A stretch of 64,000 bases of DNA from positions 1 through 64,000 of the forward strand of contig JAFSJW010000017.1 of NCBI GenBank assembly GCA_017449265.1, written 5' to 3'. The stretch comes from Treponema sp. Lineage in GTDB: Bacteria; Spirochaetota; Spirochaetia; Treponematales; Treponemataceae. Made by a program: the position numbers and the translations under genes. Every line of letters starts with the position of its first letter. The stretch's first letter is position 1. The notes below the pieces were generated by a model. The model was given only the letters and a program-made list of their open reading frames with translations, did no database searches and was not told the DNA's origin. Shown here in pieces: positions 15,676 through 24,505 of this stretch.

Positions 15676-17589
15676 ATGGAAACGACACTTCCACGCATGT
15701 TCAGAAAAGTTGCCAGACAATATCCTGAAACTGCATTTCAGATGAGCAGATGTTCTGACGGGCATTTTGAGCCTACAACATACAAGGAGGCGTATGAGAG
15801 CATAGTGGATTTCGCGGGCGGACTTCTTTCTGTCGGAGTTCAGCGCGAAGAGCATATCGGACTGATTTCCGACAACAGAAAAGAATGGCAGATTGCCGAT
15901 TTGGGGCTTCTTTCAATCGGTGCTATAGATGTTCCGCGCGGTTGTGACGCAAGTGTTTCTGACCTTGAGTACATTCTTTCGTTTTCTGAGACTAAAATCG
16001 TCATAGTTGAGAATTCAAGCCAAATTCAGAAAATACTCGGCATAAAAGAAAAACTCCCGCTTGTCCGAACTTTAATCGTATTCGATGTCCCAAAACAGGA
16101 GGATTTTGACAAGGCGGGCGAGCTTGGAGTTCAGGTTCATCTTTTCTCTGAAATTATCGAAAAAGGAAAAAAATTCAACGAGGAAAATCAAGGGCGTGTT
16201 GAAGATGAGATGGAAAAAGGCAAATGGGACGACCTTGCTACTATAATCTTTACTTCTGGAACGACTGGTACTCCTAAAGGCGTAATGCTTTCCCACGGAA
16301 ATTTCATTTCTCAGCTTGAGGATATTTGCGAGCGCATTTACCTTTATCCGGGTGACAGAGGCATCCTTGTCCTTCCAATCTGGCATGCGTTCGAGAGGGC
16401 TGTTGAGTATGTTGTGTTCTCACAGGCCGCCACGCTGTGCTACTCAAGACCAATCGGAACGGTTCTTCTTGCCGATATGCAGACTTTGAACCCGCAGCTT
16501 ATTCCTGCCGTTCCGCGCGTGTTTGAGGCAGTCTATGACGGAATCTTCCGAAAAATGCGGAAAACTGGCGGCATAGTGAATCTTTTGTTCAAATTCTTCA
16601 CAAAAATCGCGCTTTTCCATTCAAAGCTGGACAGGGTTCTTTTTGCAAGAACTTCCCGCTTCAAAATGGATTTGCGTCTTATCCAGTGGCCGGCTTATGT
16701 AATCCCGTGGCTTGTCTGCTACCCAATAAAGCTGCTTGGCGGTGTTCTTGTTTTCAGAAAAATCCGCGCCATGTTCGGAAACAATTTCAGAGCTGCTGTT
16801 TCTGGCGGCGGCGCGCTTCCTCCTGCGGTTGATAAGTTTTTCTGGGCAATTGGTGTTAAGCTTGTGGAAGGGTACGGTCTTACGGAAACTTCCCCGATTG
16901 TCTCGGTGCGCCCAATACGAAGACCGATTTTTGGAAATGTTGGCGCGCCAATCAGGGAACTTGCGTGCCGCGTAATTGACCCTGCTACTGGAAAAGACCT
17001 TGGCAAGTGCAAGAAAGGCGTTTTGCAGCTCAAAGGACCTACGGTTATGAAAGGCTATTACCGCCAGCCGGAGCTTACGGCAAAAGTAATCGATGAGAAC
17101 GGCTGGTTCAACACTGGTGATATTGCGATTCTCACCGTGAACAATGAAATTTGTCTTAAAGGGCGCATAAAAGATACTATCGTGCAGACTGGCGGTGAGA
17201 ATGTGGAGCCGCTTCCAATCGAGATGAAAATGCAGGAATCCAGATACATAAAGACGGCCGTTGTTCTTGGTCAGGACCAGCGGTATCTTGCTGCGCTAAT
17301 CGTTCCTGAAAAAAGCGAGGTGGAGCAGTATTGTACTGATTTGGCCCTTCCGTACAAAAAATACGAAGACATGGTAAAAAGCGGCGAAGTTTTGCGCCTG
17401 ATTGAAACTGAAGTCGCAACTCGAATAAACGCAAAGAACGGATTTAAATCTTACGAGAGGATTAATAAAATCGCGCTTCTTGAAAAAGATTTTGAGGTCG
17501 GAAAGGAGCTTTCTGCAAAGCAGGAAATCGCCAGATATAAAATCAACGAGATTTATGCAAAAGAGATAAAGAATCTGTTCAAAAACTAG
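15676..17589 (+). CDS. Long-chain fatty acid-CoA ligase (AMP-binding)
   Basis: A 637-residue ANL-family enzyme that adenylates a fatty acid and transfers it to CoA. The phosphate-binding loop is IIFTSGTTGTPKGVMLSH (about residues 192-209), with VEGYGLTETSP, WFNTGDIA and the C-terminal hinge LKGRIKDTIVQTGGENVEP. The last 110 residues form the mobile lid. The ATG at 15676 has GGAG seven bases upstream. It stands alone with its own promoters and is convergent with the alcohol dehydrogenase gene. Chain-length preference is not predictable; it probably activates host or recycled fatty acids for lipid synthesis. Confidence 0.93.
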   Translation: METTLPRMFRKVARQYPETAFQMSRCSDGHFEPTTYKEAYESIVDFAGGLLSVGVQREEHIGLISDNRKEWQIADLGLLSIGAIDVPRGCDASVSDLEYILSFSETKIVIVENSSQIQKILGIKEKLPLVRTLIVFDVPKQEDFDKAGELGVQVHLFSEIIEKGKKFNEENQGRVEDEMEKGKWDDLATIIFTSGTTGTPKGVMLSHGNFISQLEDICERIYLYPGDRGILVLPIWHAFERAVEYVVFSQAATLCYSRPIGTVLLADMQTLNPQLIPAVPRVFEAVYDGIFRKMRKTGGIVNLLFKFFTKIALFHSKLDRVLFARTSRFKMDLRLIQWPAYVIPWLVCYPIKLLGGVLVFRKIRAMFGNNFRAAVSGGGALPPAVDKFFWAIGVKLVEGYGLTETSPIVSVRPIRRPIFGNVGAPIRELACRVIDPATGKDLGKCKKGVLQLKGPTVMKGYYRQPELTAKVIDENGWFNTGDIAILTVNNEICLKGRIKDTIVQTGGENVEPLPIEMKMQESRYIKTAVVLGQDQRYLAALIVPEKSEVEQYCTDLALPYKKYEDMVKSGEVLRLIETEVATRINAKNGFKSYERINKIALLEKDFEVGKELSAKQEIARYKINEIYAKEIKNLFKN

Positions 17590-17674
17590 GGACGAAATGT
17601 CTTGGGGAATCCGCAAGACGAGAAAGCACTTCGGTAGGAAAGCAAAGGACTTTGCAAAACTTGCAAATCAGTCA

Positions 17675-17710
17675 TACGGTCACTTCGACTACGCTCAGTG
17701 ACCGTATGCA
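17675..17710. repeat. Hairpin with 31-bp direct repeat, copy 1
   Basis: CATACGGTCAC and GTGACCGTATG form an 11-base-pair stem around a loop containing TTCGACTACGCTCA. Bases 17680-17710 recur exactly at 19126-19156. It lies between two convergent genes. Confidence 0.85.
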
Positions 17711-17743
17711 CAGAACTTTTTAGCCAGCCCCATGCCCTAAAAA

Positions 17744-18970
17744 TTAGAAATCAACTTCTGTGTCGTAGTAACAGCACTTGAGAAGTTTTTCCATTTCTTC
17801 CTGCGTTGGCTGGCGTGGGTTTGAGCCAGTACAAGCATCGGCAATTGCGTTCTTTGCGATTTCTGGCAGGCGTTTGAGGAAGGTGTCCTCTGGAACGAAG
17901 CCTTTTTCGCAAGGATAGCTGTCTGCGCCGTAAGTTCCGATTGAGTGAGGAATCTTAAGGTCGTCGTTCATGCCGCGAAGATACTTGATGAGGTTAGCGA
18001 TTTTTTCTTTCTCAGAAGAGCCGCCCAATCCCATGAAGTCAGCGATAACGGCATAGCGTTTTGCAGCTGTTGGGTCTTTGGCGTTGAAAGCGATGACTTT
18101 TGGCAAGTACATTGCGTTTGCAGCACCGTGAATGATGTGAGCGTGCAATCCGCCAACGTCCTCAAATGCAGCACCAGTTTTGTGAGCCATTGAGTGAACG
18201 ATTCCGAGCAAAGCATTTGAGAAAGCCATACCAGCCAGACACTGAGCGTCGTGCATTCTGTCGCGGGCAGCCATGTCGCCGTTGTAAGATTTGACTAAAT
18301 CAGCCTGAATCATTTTGATTGAGTGCAAGGCCAGCGGATCTGTGTAGTTGCAGTTTGCAGTTGAAACATAAGCCTCGATTGCGTGAGTGATTGCGTCCAT
18401 ACCTGTGTGGGCAACGAGCTTCTGTGGCATTGTCTCTGCAAGCTCCGGGTCAACGATTGCTACATCTGGAGTAATTTCAAAGTCGGCGATTGGATATTTG
18501 ATTCCCTTGTCGTAGTCGGTGATGATTGAGAACGCCGTGACTTCCGTAGCAGTACCAGAAGTTGAAGAAACAGCACAGAAATGAGCCTTTTTGCGAAGCT
18601 CTGGAATACCGAATACCTTGCACATATCCTCAAAAGTGCTGTTCGGATACTCGTATTTAATCCACATAGCCTTTGCAGCATCGATTGGAGAACCGCCGCC
18701 AATAGCAACAATCCAGTCAGGCTGGAATTCGAGCATTTTTGCAGCTCCCTTCATAACGGTTGTTACTGATGGGTCTGGCTCAATTCCGTCGATAATCATA
18801 ACTTCCATTCCGGCTTCTTTAAGATACTTTTCGGCACGGTCAAGAAACCCGAACTTTTTCATTGAGCCGCCACCAACACAGATGACAGCCTTTTTACCTT
18901 TAAGATTTTTGAGTGCCTCAAGCGCTCCCTTTCCGTGATACAAGTCACGGGGCAAAGTAAATCTTTGCAC
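17744..18970 (-). CDS. Iron-containing alcohol dehydrogenase
   Basis: A 408-residue group III alcohol dehydrogenase that interconverts aldehydes and alcohols with NAD(P)H in fermentation. The nucleotide-binding GGGSPID is near residue 92, and the metal site is given by Asp/His in HTGMDAITHAIEAY (about 190-203), His in IVHSMAHKTG and His in LHAHIIHGAAN. The GTG start has a strong GGAGG site six bases upstream; no nearer ATG exists. The gene and its upstream hairpin are framed by two copies of an identical 31-base repeat. It resembles butanol and ethanol dehydrogenases; the in vivo substrate is unknown. Confidence 0.93.
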   Translation of the reverse strand: MQRFTLPRDLYHGKGALEALKNLKGKKAVICVGGGSMKKFGFLDRAEKYLKEAGMEVMIIDGIEPDPSVTTVMKGAAKMLEFQPDWIVAIGGGSPIDAAKAMWIKYEYPNSTFEDMCKVFGIPELRKKAHFCAVSSTSGTATEVTAFSIITDYDKGIKYPIADFEITPDVAIVDPELAETMPQKLVAHTGMDAITHAIEAYVSTANCNYTDPLALHSIKMIQADLVKSYNGDMAARDRMHDAQCLAGMAFSNALLGIVHSMAHKTGAAFEDVGGLHAHIIHGAANAMYLPKVIAFNAKDPTAAKRYAVIADFMGLGGSSEKEKIANLIKYLRGMNDDLKIPHSIGTYGADSYPCEKGFVPEDTFLKRLPEIAKNAIADACTGSNPRQPTQEEMEKLLKCCYYDTEVDF

Positions 18971-18989
18971 AATGTACCTCCGTTTTTAC

Positions 18990-19036
18990 TAATAGACCTG
19001 TTCGCAAGCTTAAAGAGTTTCCGAACAGGTCTATTA
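18990..19036. repeat. CTGTTCGG palindrome family, copy A
   Basis: A 15-base-pair perfect stem (TAATAGACCTGTTCG with its complement) around a 17-base loop, just upstream of the alcohol dehydrogenase start. Four more copies are in the window. Confidence 0.9.
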
Positions 19037-19125
19037 AGTCATTAATCAGTATAAGTCGGCAATCGGTTGTCGTCAAATTTTATTTTTTTTTGCGTTCGCT
19101 AAACCCGCTGCATCTAAGAAAATTA

Positions 19126-19156
19126 TCACTTCGACTACGCTCAGTGACCGTATGCA
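19126..19156. repeat. 31-bp direct repeat, copy 2
   Basis: Identical to 17680-17710. Here the left half of the hairpin stem is missing, so only a short TCAC/GTGA pairing remains. Confidence 0.85.
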
Positions 19157-19183
19157 ACAAATTTTTGGTCATTCCTGATTCTT

Positions 19184-19924
19184 CTAGTTTGAAAAAGAAA
19201 GCTCTATCGTTTCAAATGCTTTTTGGACTTTTATGAACATTTCTTCGTTACCGCCCTGAGAATCGGGGTGGTATTTGCTTGCTAGGCGACGATGTGATTT
19301 TTTCACTTCGCTAATACTCGCATCTTTTTCAAGTTCCAGAATCCTGTAGGCATTTTCAAGCTCATCGTTCTTCACGCTGTAATTCAAAAGCGAGGCAAGA
19401 TACACGGACGGGCGTTCTCCTTTGCTTTCCTGATTCCAGTTGAATTCAGCTGCCTGAAGAAAAATAAAAATGCTTTCCAAAAGCGAAGTGTCTATTTTTT
19501 CATGCAGGATTTTTGAGGCAAGACTTTCCGTAAGAAGGTCTCCGTTTAGAGTTCCTGTGTTCTGAGCAAGGCGGCAGAGCGTTTCCCAGTCGCATTTGTA
19601 TTTTTTTCCGAATATGGCTTTTGCGAGCTTTCCCGCTGACTCCGCGTAGCCAAGCGAATAGACGGCAAGAGCGCAGACAATCATGCTTCCTGAAAATGGC
19701 TCGGTTGTAGTTGTTGTTGGAGCAAACGATTCATCCATAAAAATATTTTCTATTTTTTTTTCGTCATTGATTTTTTCGATGATAAGGTCTGCGAAAAATC
19801 CTGCTATAAGCCCCCCGACGAAAAAAGCCGGACCAAAGAAAATTCCTGCTGCCGCACAGATAATACATATTTTGTGCGACAGAACGAACCCTTTCACCAG
19901 CTCTTTTTTTATTTTGAGGCGCAT
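19184..19924 (-). CDS. DjlA-like membrane protein with TerB-like and J domains
   Basis: A 246-residue protein with two hydrophobic segments near residues 15-45, a helical TerB-like middle (about 70-170) and a C-terminal J domain (about 185-246) with the essential HPD in SKYHPDSQGG. That order matches DjlA, a membrane co-chaperone that recruits DnaK. It follows a 607-residue membrane protein after 17 bases and is the last gene of a three-gene operon, so it may serve the assembly of that membrane system. The J domain is certain; the TerB assignment is by layout. Confidence 0.85.
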   Translation of the reverse strand: MRLKIKKELVKGFVLSHKICIICAAAGIFFGPAFFVGGLIAGFFADLIIEKINDEKKIENIFMDESFAPTTTTTEPFSGSMIVCALAVYSLGYAESAGKLAKAIFGKKYKCDWETLCRLAQNTGTLNGDLLTESLASKILHEKIDTSLLESIFIFLQAAEFNWNQESKGERPSVYLASLLNYSVKNDELENAYRILELEKDASISEVKKSHRRLASKYHPDSQGGNEEMFIKVQKAFETIELSFSN

Positions 19925-19941
19925 AGTTCAAAAACCGCCTG

Positions 19942-21765
19942 TTAGTCAGGTCTTCGACGCAGGAACATAAGAGAAACGATTACAAATGCGATGATGCAGA
20001 GTAATATTGAACCTGCGATTGCATAAAATCCAAATGAGGAGAAAAGTACAAAATTCAGTACTTTCAGGAATAACAAAAGGCATTTGTATGCAAAATAGAT
20101 GAAAAGCGATGCGAACGGCATGATGAAAATCCATACGAAGCGGAAAACTTGATTTTTCTCAAGCCTGTAGTTCCATGCGGCTGTGGCAAGGAACACGAAA
20201 ATAATCAAGATGATTATTGGATAAGTAAGCCGCGTAAGAAGCGTTGAGCCGAAAATTTCCGCAGAATATCCGAAATGGCGCGCATTTTTTACGATTGTTG
20301 CCAGAGAGAACAAGCTAAGTCCTTCTGCTCCGAGCGAAGCATCGCAGGCAACGGAAAAATCATCAGCCGAGATAGGGAGTATTATTGAATTTTCGAAGGT
20401 TGCTTTTGGGTTCACGGAGTTGAAAACTGGCGATGAAGTCTTCGTCCTGTCTGAGCGGTCAACTCCGTTCAGCAGAATGAAAGGAACATTCCGCAGTGTG
20501 TCGCTGATTCCGAATTTTCGTTTTGTTGCCGCATCAAAGGCAGATACAGGCTCTACGAGCATTTTTGCGTATGGCGCGAAAACTGATTTCTGGAACACTC
20601 CATTTTTGTCGAAAGTGTATATTGAAAGCCCGCGTAAATACTGAACCATATTTCCGCCGTCTTTTATTGGCGTGATTCCTTTTATGAAAACTACATCTTT
20701 TGTGTTGTCGCTCAGCGGAACTGAGAAGCACACATCGGTTGTCGTCTCGAATTTCCGTAAATTGATAAGCTCGTCCGTGAAAAAATTCTGCTTTGCGACC
20801 CGTTCTGTTGCGATTTTCATAAACTGAACAACATCCGGGTCAAACTGAGCTTTGTCAAAAGTTGCGGTTATATCAAGAAACTTGTAGTACGCCCCCAGAG
20901 TGTCTCCGTTCATCAGAAGAAAATACGCGGCTTTTTTCTGCCTGTAAAGCAGCTGTTCCTCAGTTTCTTCCATGTTTGTGACGAGTGGTTCCTGCAGTTT
21001 GTTCCATGCGTTTGCGGCAAGAAGTTTTGCCTCCGGGAGATTCAAATCGGACTCATCGCAAAGCTGAACTGCAACTTGCGCATAGTAGTGGGACTCAAAC
21101 CATGCTTTTTTCTCGGCGGCTTCCTTTGATTTTTTGATAAGCCCCGATACATTTTTGTAATCCGCTTCATCTTCGAGAATAGCAACGGACATCTCGTCGT
21201 TATCGTCAAGATTATCAGGCGATATGAATTTAACTGAATCCAAAACGGCGGAAGCATGGTCATAGACGAAAATCATCTTGTCGTCCTTTGGGTTTATTTC
21301 AAGGGCCTTTGCCGCATATTCACAGGCAAGTTCCATGTTTCCCTTGTTAAAACATGTTTCAGCGAAATTTTTGTATTCCTTTAAAATCTGAGGCAGCTCC
21401 ACGGCCCGTTTTTGCTGAAAACTTAGTATAGGAATAAATACTTCGTTTGTGAGCGACAGAATGAACACCAGCGCAATGGAAGTAAGTATGACCCGCCCGA
21501 AGCAGGCGAAAATTTCTGGATGGAACTTATACTTTACGGCTCCTGCCATATTTCCGAATTCAATTGCCCAGCCTACCATGAATGAGCAGAACACAAGGGC
21601 AGGAAGCGCGAGGGCAAAGTGCAAAATTCCGCGGCGGATAACAAAAGCGTTTTCTGCACCAGGCAAAAGCTCAGGAATGTTCTTAATCACAAAAGCCGAG
21701 AGGCAAATGCTCACTGCGAGAAAAAAAAGGGTGTATCCGATGACGACAGCAAAAACTTTTTTCAT
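19942..21765 (-). CDS. Hypothetical membrane protein with tetratricopeptide-like region
   Basis: A 607-residue protein. Hydrophobic helices lie near residues 5-28, 45-70 and 90-112; a soluble part from about 125 includes a tetratricopeptide-like unit (CFNKGNMELACEYAAKALEINPKD) and a longer domain with no recognised fold; two or three helices close the protein (about 515-605). It begins two bases after the stop of the upstream 299-residue membrane protein, so the pair is very likely translated and assembled together, with the J-domain gene next. Function unknown. Confidence 0.8.
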   Translation of the reverse strand: MKKVFAVVIGYTLFFLAVSICLSAFVIKNIPELLPGAENAFVIRRGILHFALALPALVFCSFMVGWAIEFGNMAGAVKYKFHPEIFACFGRVILTSIALVFILSLTNEVFIPILSFQQKRAVELPQILKEYKNFAETCFNKGNMELACEYAAKALEINPKDDKMIFVYDHASAVLDSVKFISPDNLDDNDEMSVAILEDEADYKNVSGLIKKSKEAAEKKAWFESHYYAQVAVQLCDESDLNLPEAKLLAANAWNKLQEPLVTNMEETEEQLLYRQKKAAYFLLMNGDTLGAYYKFLDITATFDKAQFDPDVVQFMKIATERVAKQNFFTDELINLRKFETTTDVCFSVPLSDNTKDVVFIKGITPIKDGGNMVQYLRGLSIYTFDKNGVFQKSVFAPYAKMLVEPVSAFDAATKRKFGISDTLRNVPFILLNGVDRSDRTKTSSPVFNSVNPKATFENSIILPISADDFSVACDASLGAEGLSLFSLATIVKNARHFGYSAEIFGSTLLTRLTYPIIILIIFVFLATAAWNYRLEKNQVFRFVWIFIMPFASLFIYFAYKCLLLFLKVLNFVLFSSFGFYAIAGSILLCIIAFVIVSLMFLRRRPD

Positions 21766-21767
21766 TT

Positions 21768-22667
21768 TCAGCTTCCTTTTGCTTTTCTATAGTTCATAAT
21801 CGAAGAGATGATTCCAAAAAACAGCAGCAGGACAAAAATCGCGCAGTTTATGTACAAGACCCACTGATTCGATGAAAAATAGGGGAGCGAATAAAACTCT
21901 GATAAAAGTATGTAATTTACAGCAAGAACAAAAATCCCGGCCGCAAGAACTGAAAAAGCGTTCAGCATACGCCAGCGGCTTATGAATTGCAATGAGAAAA
22001 TAGAAATCATCGCAAGAGCAAGAGAAGTGTAAACAATCATTTCTTTGAACCCTGCAAGGAAATTTTCTTTTGACGCTATGATAATTGCTTCGTAAGCCCT
22101 AAGCGGAACGGAAATAATCGCTGGAACATTGACGGCGTTCTGAACAAGGCTGTCCGCATAAGTTGATGATGAGCGAGCTAGATTTTCGTTTGAAAATACT
22201 CTCGGAACACCCTCACGGTCAACCATGAATCCATCTGCTGTATCTTCATGGATTTTTGAGTAATAGTAGACTTCATTCTTCTCTTTTCGGAAAAAGCCCT
22301 CAGAAACCGTTCTGGACGGAAGCTCTTTGCTGAAAAGATGACCGTAATCCATGGAGGCTTTCATAGAGTAAGGAATCAGGAAAAACCATGACGCAAAACT
22401 CAGGACAATGTAAATTATAAGAACCGGAATTTTTTTTGATTTGTGCCTGATACTGTAGAAAATGACGGAGAGCAGAGAGAAAACACAGACTGCCGGAAAA
22501 GAGTAGAATGCACCCTCGATAAAAAAAGGCAGTGAGAAAATAGAATAGTTCTGTCCCACGACACAAAGCGTAAGATCCGAGCAAAGCATGAAAACAGCAG
22601 CGCATGCCGCCGTCCCAAAAACACAAACAATCAAATATACAACTAATAGATATAAAATTGACTTCAT
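21768..22667 (-). CDS. Hypothetical multi-pass membrane protein
   Basis: A 299-residue protein with about six transmembrane helices (near residues 5-30, 45-70, 80-100, 205-225, 235-255 and 265-290) and one larger hydrophilic loop (about 110-200). No family motif is recognised. It is the first gene of a tight three-gene reverse-strand operon: the next gene starts two bases after its stop. A STAS gene upstream on the same strand is separated by a clear terminator, so it belongs to another unit. Confidence 0.78.
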   Translation of the reverse strand: MKSILYLLVVYLIVCVFGTAACAAVFMLCSDLTLCVVGQNYSIFSLPFFIEGAFYSFPAVCVFSLLSVIFYSIRHKSKKIPVLIIYIVLSFASWFFLIPYSMKASMDYGHLFSKELPSRTVSEGFFRKEKNEVYYYSKIHEDTADGFMVDREGVPRVFSNENLARSSSTYADSLVQNAVNVPAIISVPLRAYEAIIIASKENFLAGFKEMIVYTSLALAMISIFSLQFISRWRMLNAFSVLAAGIFVLAVNYILLSEFYSLPYFSSNQWVLYINCAIFVLLLFFGIISSIMNYRKAKGS

Positions 22668-22694
22668 CTAAAAAATCTACAATATGAGCGTACA

Positions 22695-22729
22695 GAAAAA
22701 AAAGGGATTTTCCAGCCCGAAAATCCCTT
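22695..22729 (-). terminator. Rho-independent terminator after STAS gene
   Basis: On the reverse strand an 11-base-pair stem (AAGGGATTTTC with its complement) and a six-base loop are followed by eight T, 16 bases after the STAS gene stop. Confidence 0.85.
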
Positions 22730-22744
22730 CTGAACAAAACGGCT

Positions 22745-23299
22745 TTAGCCGAGGAAAACTTGTCCCTGCTGGTCAATAGCAAGAATCGATTTGCACTCTG
22801 AGCACCGGAATCGGCCGGCTCTCAGTGCTTTGAGCTTTTTAGAGCAAACAGGACAGCTGAAAATCTTCGGGAACAAGCTGTCTACAGCTGGCGCGCCTTG
22901 ATGGAAGAACTGAATTGCATCTCCCATTGAATCTTTGATATTGAAGAACTGAGAGAAACCAAGAAGTTGGAAAACTTCATAAACTTTTGGCTGAATCTCA
23001 AGGAGGACAATATCTCCGCCTTTTGGTTTTATCATTTTCAAAAATGCTGTGAATGAACCGATTCCTGTTGAGGATACATAGTTCAGAGATGCACAGTTAA
23101 AAATGATATTGACAAACCCTGCCTCAACTACTTTAGAAATTTTCTTTTGGAAAAAGCTTGAGTTGTATGTGTCAATGTAACCATTCAAATAAACAACGAG
23201 ACCATTATCAACTTCATTAAGCTTTTCAAGATTGATTTTAAGGCTGTCATCCTTTTCGTCGTTAAATCCAGGAACAAGGTTATTATTGTTGTTACTCAT
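22745..23299 (-). CDS. STAS-domain protein with C-terminal zinc ribbon
   Basis: A 184-residue protein. Residues 18-130 form a STAS (anti-sigma antagonist) domain, with the phosphorylation-loop segment LNYVSSTGIGSF and KPKGGDIVLLEIQPKVYEVF. Residues 145-184 form a zinc ribbon with CPVC and CSEC cysteine pairs. STAS proteins act in phosphorylation-controlled partner switching with a kinase and a phosphatase; the zinc ribbon is an unusual addition that may bind nucleic acid or protein. The ATG at 23299 has AGGAG six bases upstream. No kinase or phosphatase partner gene is nearby. It has its own terminator. Confidence 0.88.
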   Translation of the reverse strand: MSNNNNNLVPGFNDEKDDSLKINLEKLNEVDNGLVVYLNGYIDTYNSSFFQKKISKVVEAGFVNIIFNCASLNYVSSTGIGSFTAFLKMIKPKGGDIVLLEIQPKVYEVFQLLGFSQFFNIKDSMGDAIQFFHQGAPAVDSLFPKIFSCPVCSKKLKALRAGRFRCSECKSILAIDQQGQVFLG

Positions 23300-23507
23300 A
23301 TTTCTCCTACCGCATCTGCTGGAAAACAGCAAATTTTAGTTTATAGCCAATACAATTATTGTACTCCAAAAAAGTTTGCTAGTCTAGCCGACTTTGGATT
23401 TTTTTGTTTGGCAGGTAATATCTAATCAAATAATTAATCGGCTTGCCCAATAAGTTGCTGCTGTGTGGTCATTGAACTTGTTGAAACCATCATATACGCT
23501 ATATGTG

Positions 23508-23530
23508 GTGGTTTTGATAAGCTCAACCAC
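23508..23530. repeat. Small extragenic hairpin, TTGA..GCTCA loop
   Basis: Six-base arms GTGGTT and AACCAC around TTGATAAGCTC. The loop resembles those of the 17675 and 8615 hairpins (TTCGA...GCTCA / CTACTCA), while the arm sequence differs. Confidence 0.5.
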
Positions 23531-23558
23531 TGCGGTTTATACTTTTAAGACAAATCCA

Positions 23559-23602
23559 TTAGACCTGTTCTGAAAACTGAAGTTTCCGAACAGGTCTATT
23601 AA
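23559..23602. repeat. CTGTTCGG palindrome family, copy B
   Basis: TTAGACCTGTTC pairs with GAACAGGTCTA across a centre reading TGAAAACTGAAGTTTCC. Same family as copies at 18990, 34829, 40435 and 54443. Confidence 0.9.
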
Positions 23603-23729
23603 TTATATCGGCTGATTTTTTAATAATTTCAGAAAAAAATTGCCGATAGGTTTTATATTTTGGAAATTTTGTTTTTCGACTGTTTTTTTTGAACTCGACA
23701 ATATAGAAGAAAATAAGTAAATTTAGCGC

Positions 23730-24470
23730 ATGAATTTGAAAAATATTGCCATAGTTCTTGTTCGTCCTGATGAAAGCCGCAATGTGGGCGCAGTGTGCAG
23801 GGCTATGGCCAACAACGGAATGTCAAGGCTGCGGATAGTCGGAAATCGTGAGGATTATGATGATGAGCGGGTTCGCGTTCTTGCGATTCATGCCGCCCCC
23901 ATATGGGGAAAAGCCGAATTTTTTGATTCTATATCGGAAGCGGTGAAAGACTGCGTTCTTGCCGCAGGAACAACGCGCAGAAGGGGCAAAAAGCGCGGAA
24001 AACTTCTTTTGCCTGAGGAATTTGCAGATACGTGCTCTTCCGTGCTTGGCTCTGATGATGGTCCGAAAGTCGCCGCCGTGTTCGGGAACGAGCGGACGGG
24101 GCTTACGGAGGAAGAGCTTGACGAATGTACTATGGGCGTTACGATTCCGTCCGATGCAGGGTTTGGCTCTCTGAATCTGTCGCACGCCGTCCAGATTATA
24201 TGCTATGAGATTTTCAGAAAAAGTTCTGCCGTGTCGCCAGGGATTGTTCCTGTTTCTCTCGGGCGGCTTGAAAAAACAACATCGGTGATTTGCGAAAGTC
24301 TTCAGAAAATCGGCTTTTTTAAACTTGCAGGAAGGGATGATATGGAAAAGTTCTGGCGTGATATTCTGAGCAGGGGTGGTGTAAGCGAAGGCGAAGCGCA
24401 ATATATAGAAAAAACTTTTTCAAAAATTGCGGGTCTCGCTGGAAAAAATAATGCAAAAGTACTTGACTAA
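23730..24470 (+). CDS. trmJ: tRNA (cytidine/uridine-2'-O-)-methyltransferase TrmJ
   Basis: A 246-residue SPOUT methyltransferase. The family motifs are in order: LVRPDESRNVGAVCRAMAN (residues 10-28), AVFGNERTGLTEEEL (about 115-129) and GSLNLSHAVQIICYEI (about 146-161), which form the knotted S-adenosylmethionine site. TrmJ methylates the ribose of nucleotide 32 in the anticodon loop of several tRNAs. The C-terminal 80 residues are the usual helical extension. A tRNA-Asp gene lies 35 bases downstream and its promoter overlaps the stop codon. Confidence 0.92.
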   Translation: MNLKNIAIVLVRPDESRNVGAVCRAMANNGMSRLRIVGNREDYDDERVRVLAIHAAPIWGKAEFFDSISEAVKDCVLAAGTTRRRGKKRGKLLLPEEFADTCSSVLGSDDGPKVAAVFGNERTGLTEEELDECTMGVTIPSDAGFGSLNLSHAVQIICYEIFRKSSAVSPGIVPVSLGRLEKTTSVICESLQKIGFFKLAGRDDMEKFWRDILSRGGVSEGEAQYIEKTFSKIAGLAGKNNAKVLD

Positions 24471-24491
24471 AAATTAAGAATCGGTCATAAT
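24463..24491 (+). promoter_or_regulatory. Promoter of tRNA-Asp gene
   Basis: TTGACT (24463-24468), a 17-base spacer and CATAAT (24486-24491) lie 14 bases before the tRNA. The -35 box overlaps the end of trmJ. Confidence 0.75.
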
Positions 24492-24505
24492 CAATTCTAT
24501 CACTT

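Larger units (their letters stand above)
23300..23729. other. 430-bp divergent intergenic region with three palindromes
   Basis: Between the divergent STAS and trmJ genes no coding sequence is seen. It holds a TGGT/ACCA-armed hairpin at 23466-23489 with a TTGAACTTGTTGAA loop, a hairpin GTGGTT/AACCAC at 23508-23530 with a TTGATAAGCTCA loop, and the CTGTTCGG-family palindrome at 23559-23602. The last 100 bases before trmJ are AT-rich and should contain its promoter. Confidence 0.7.
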
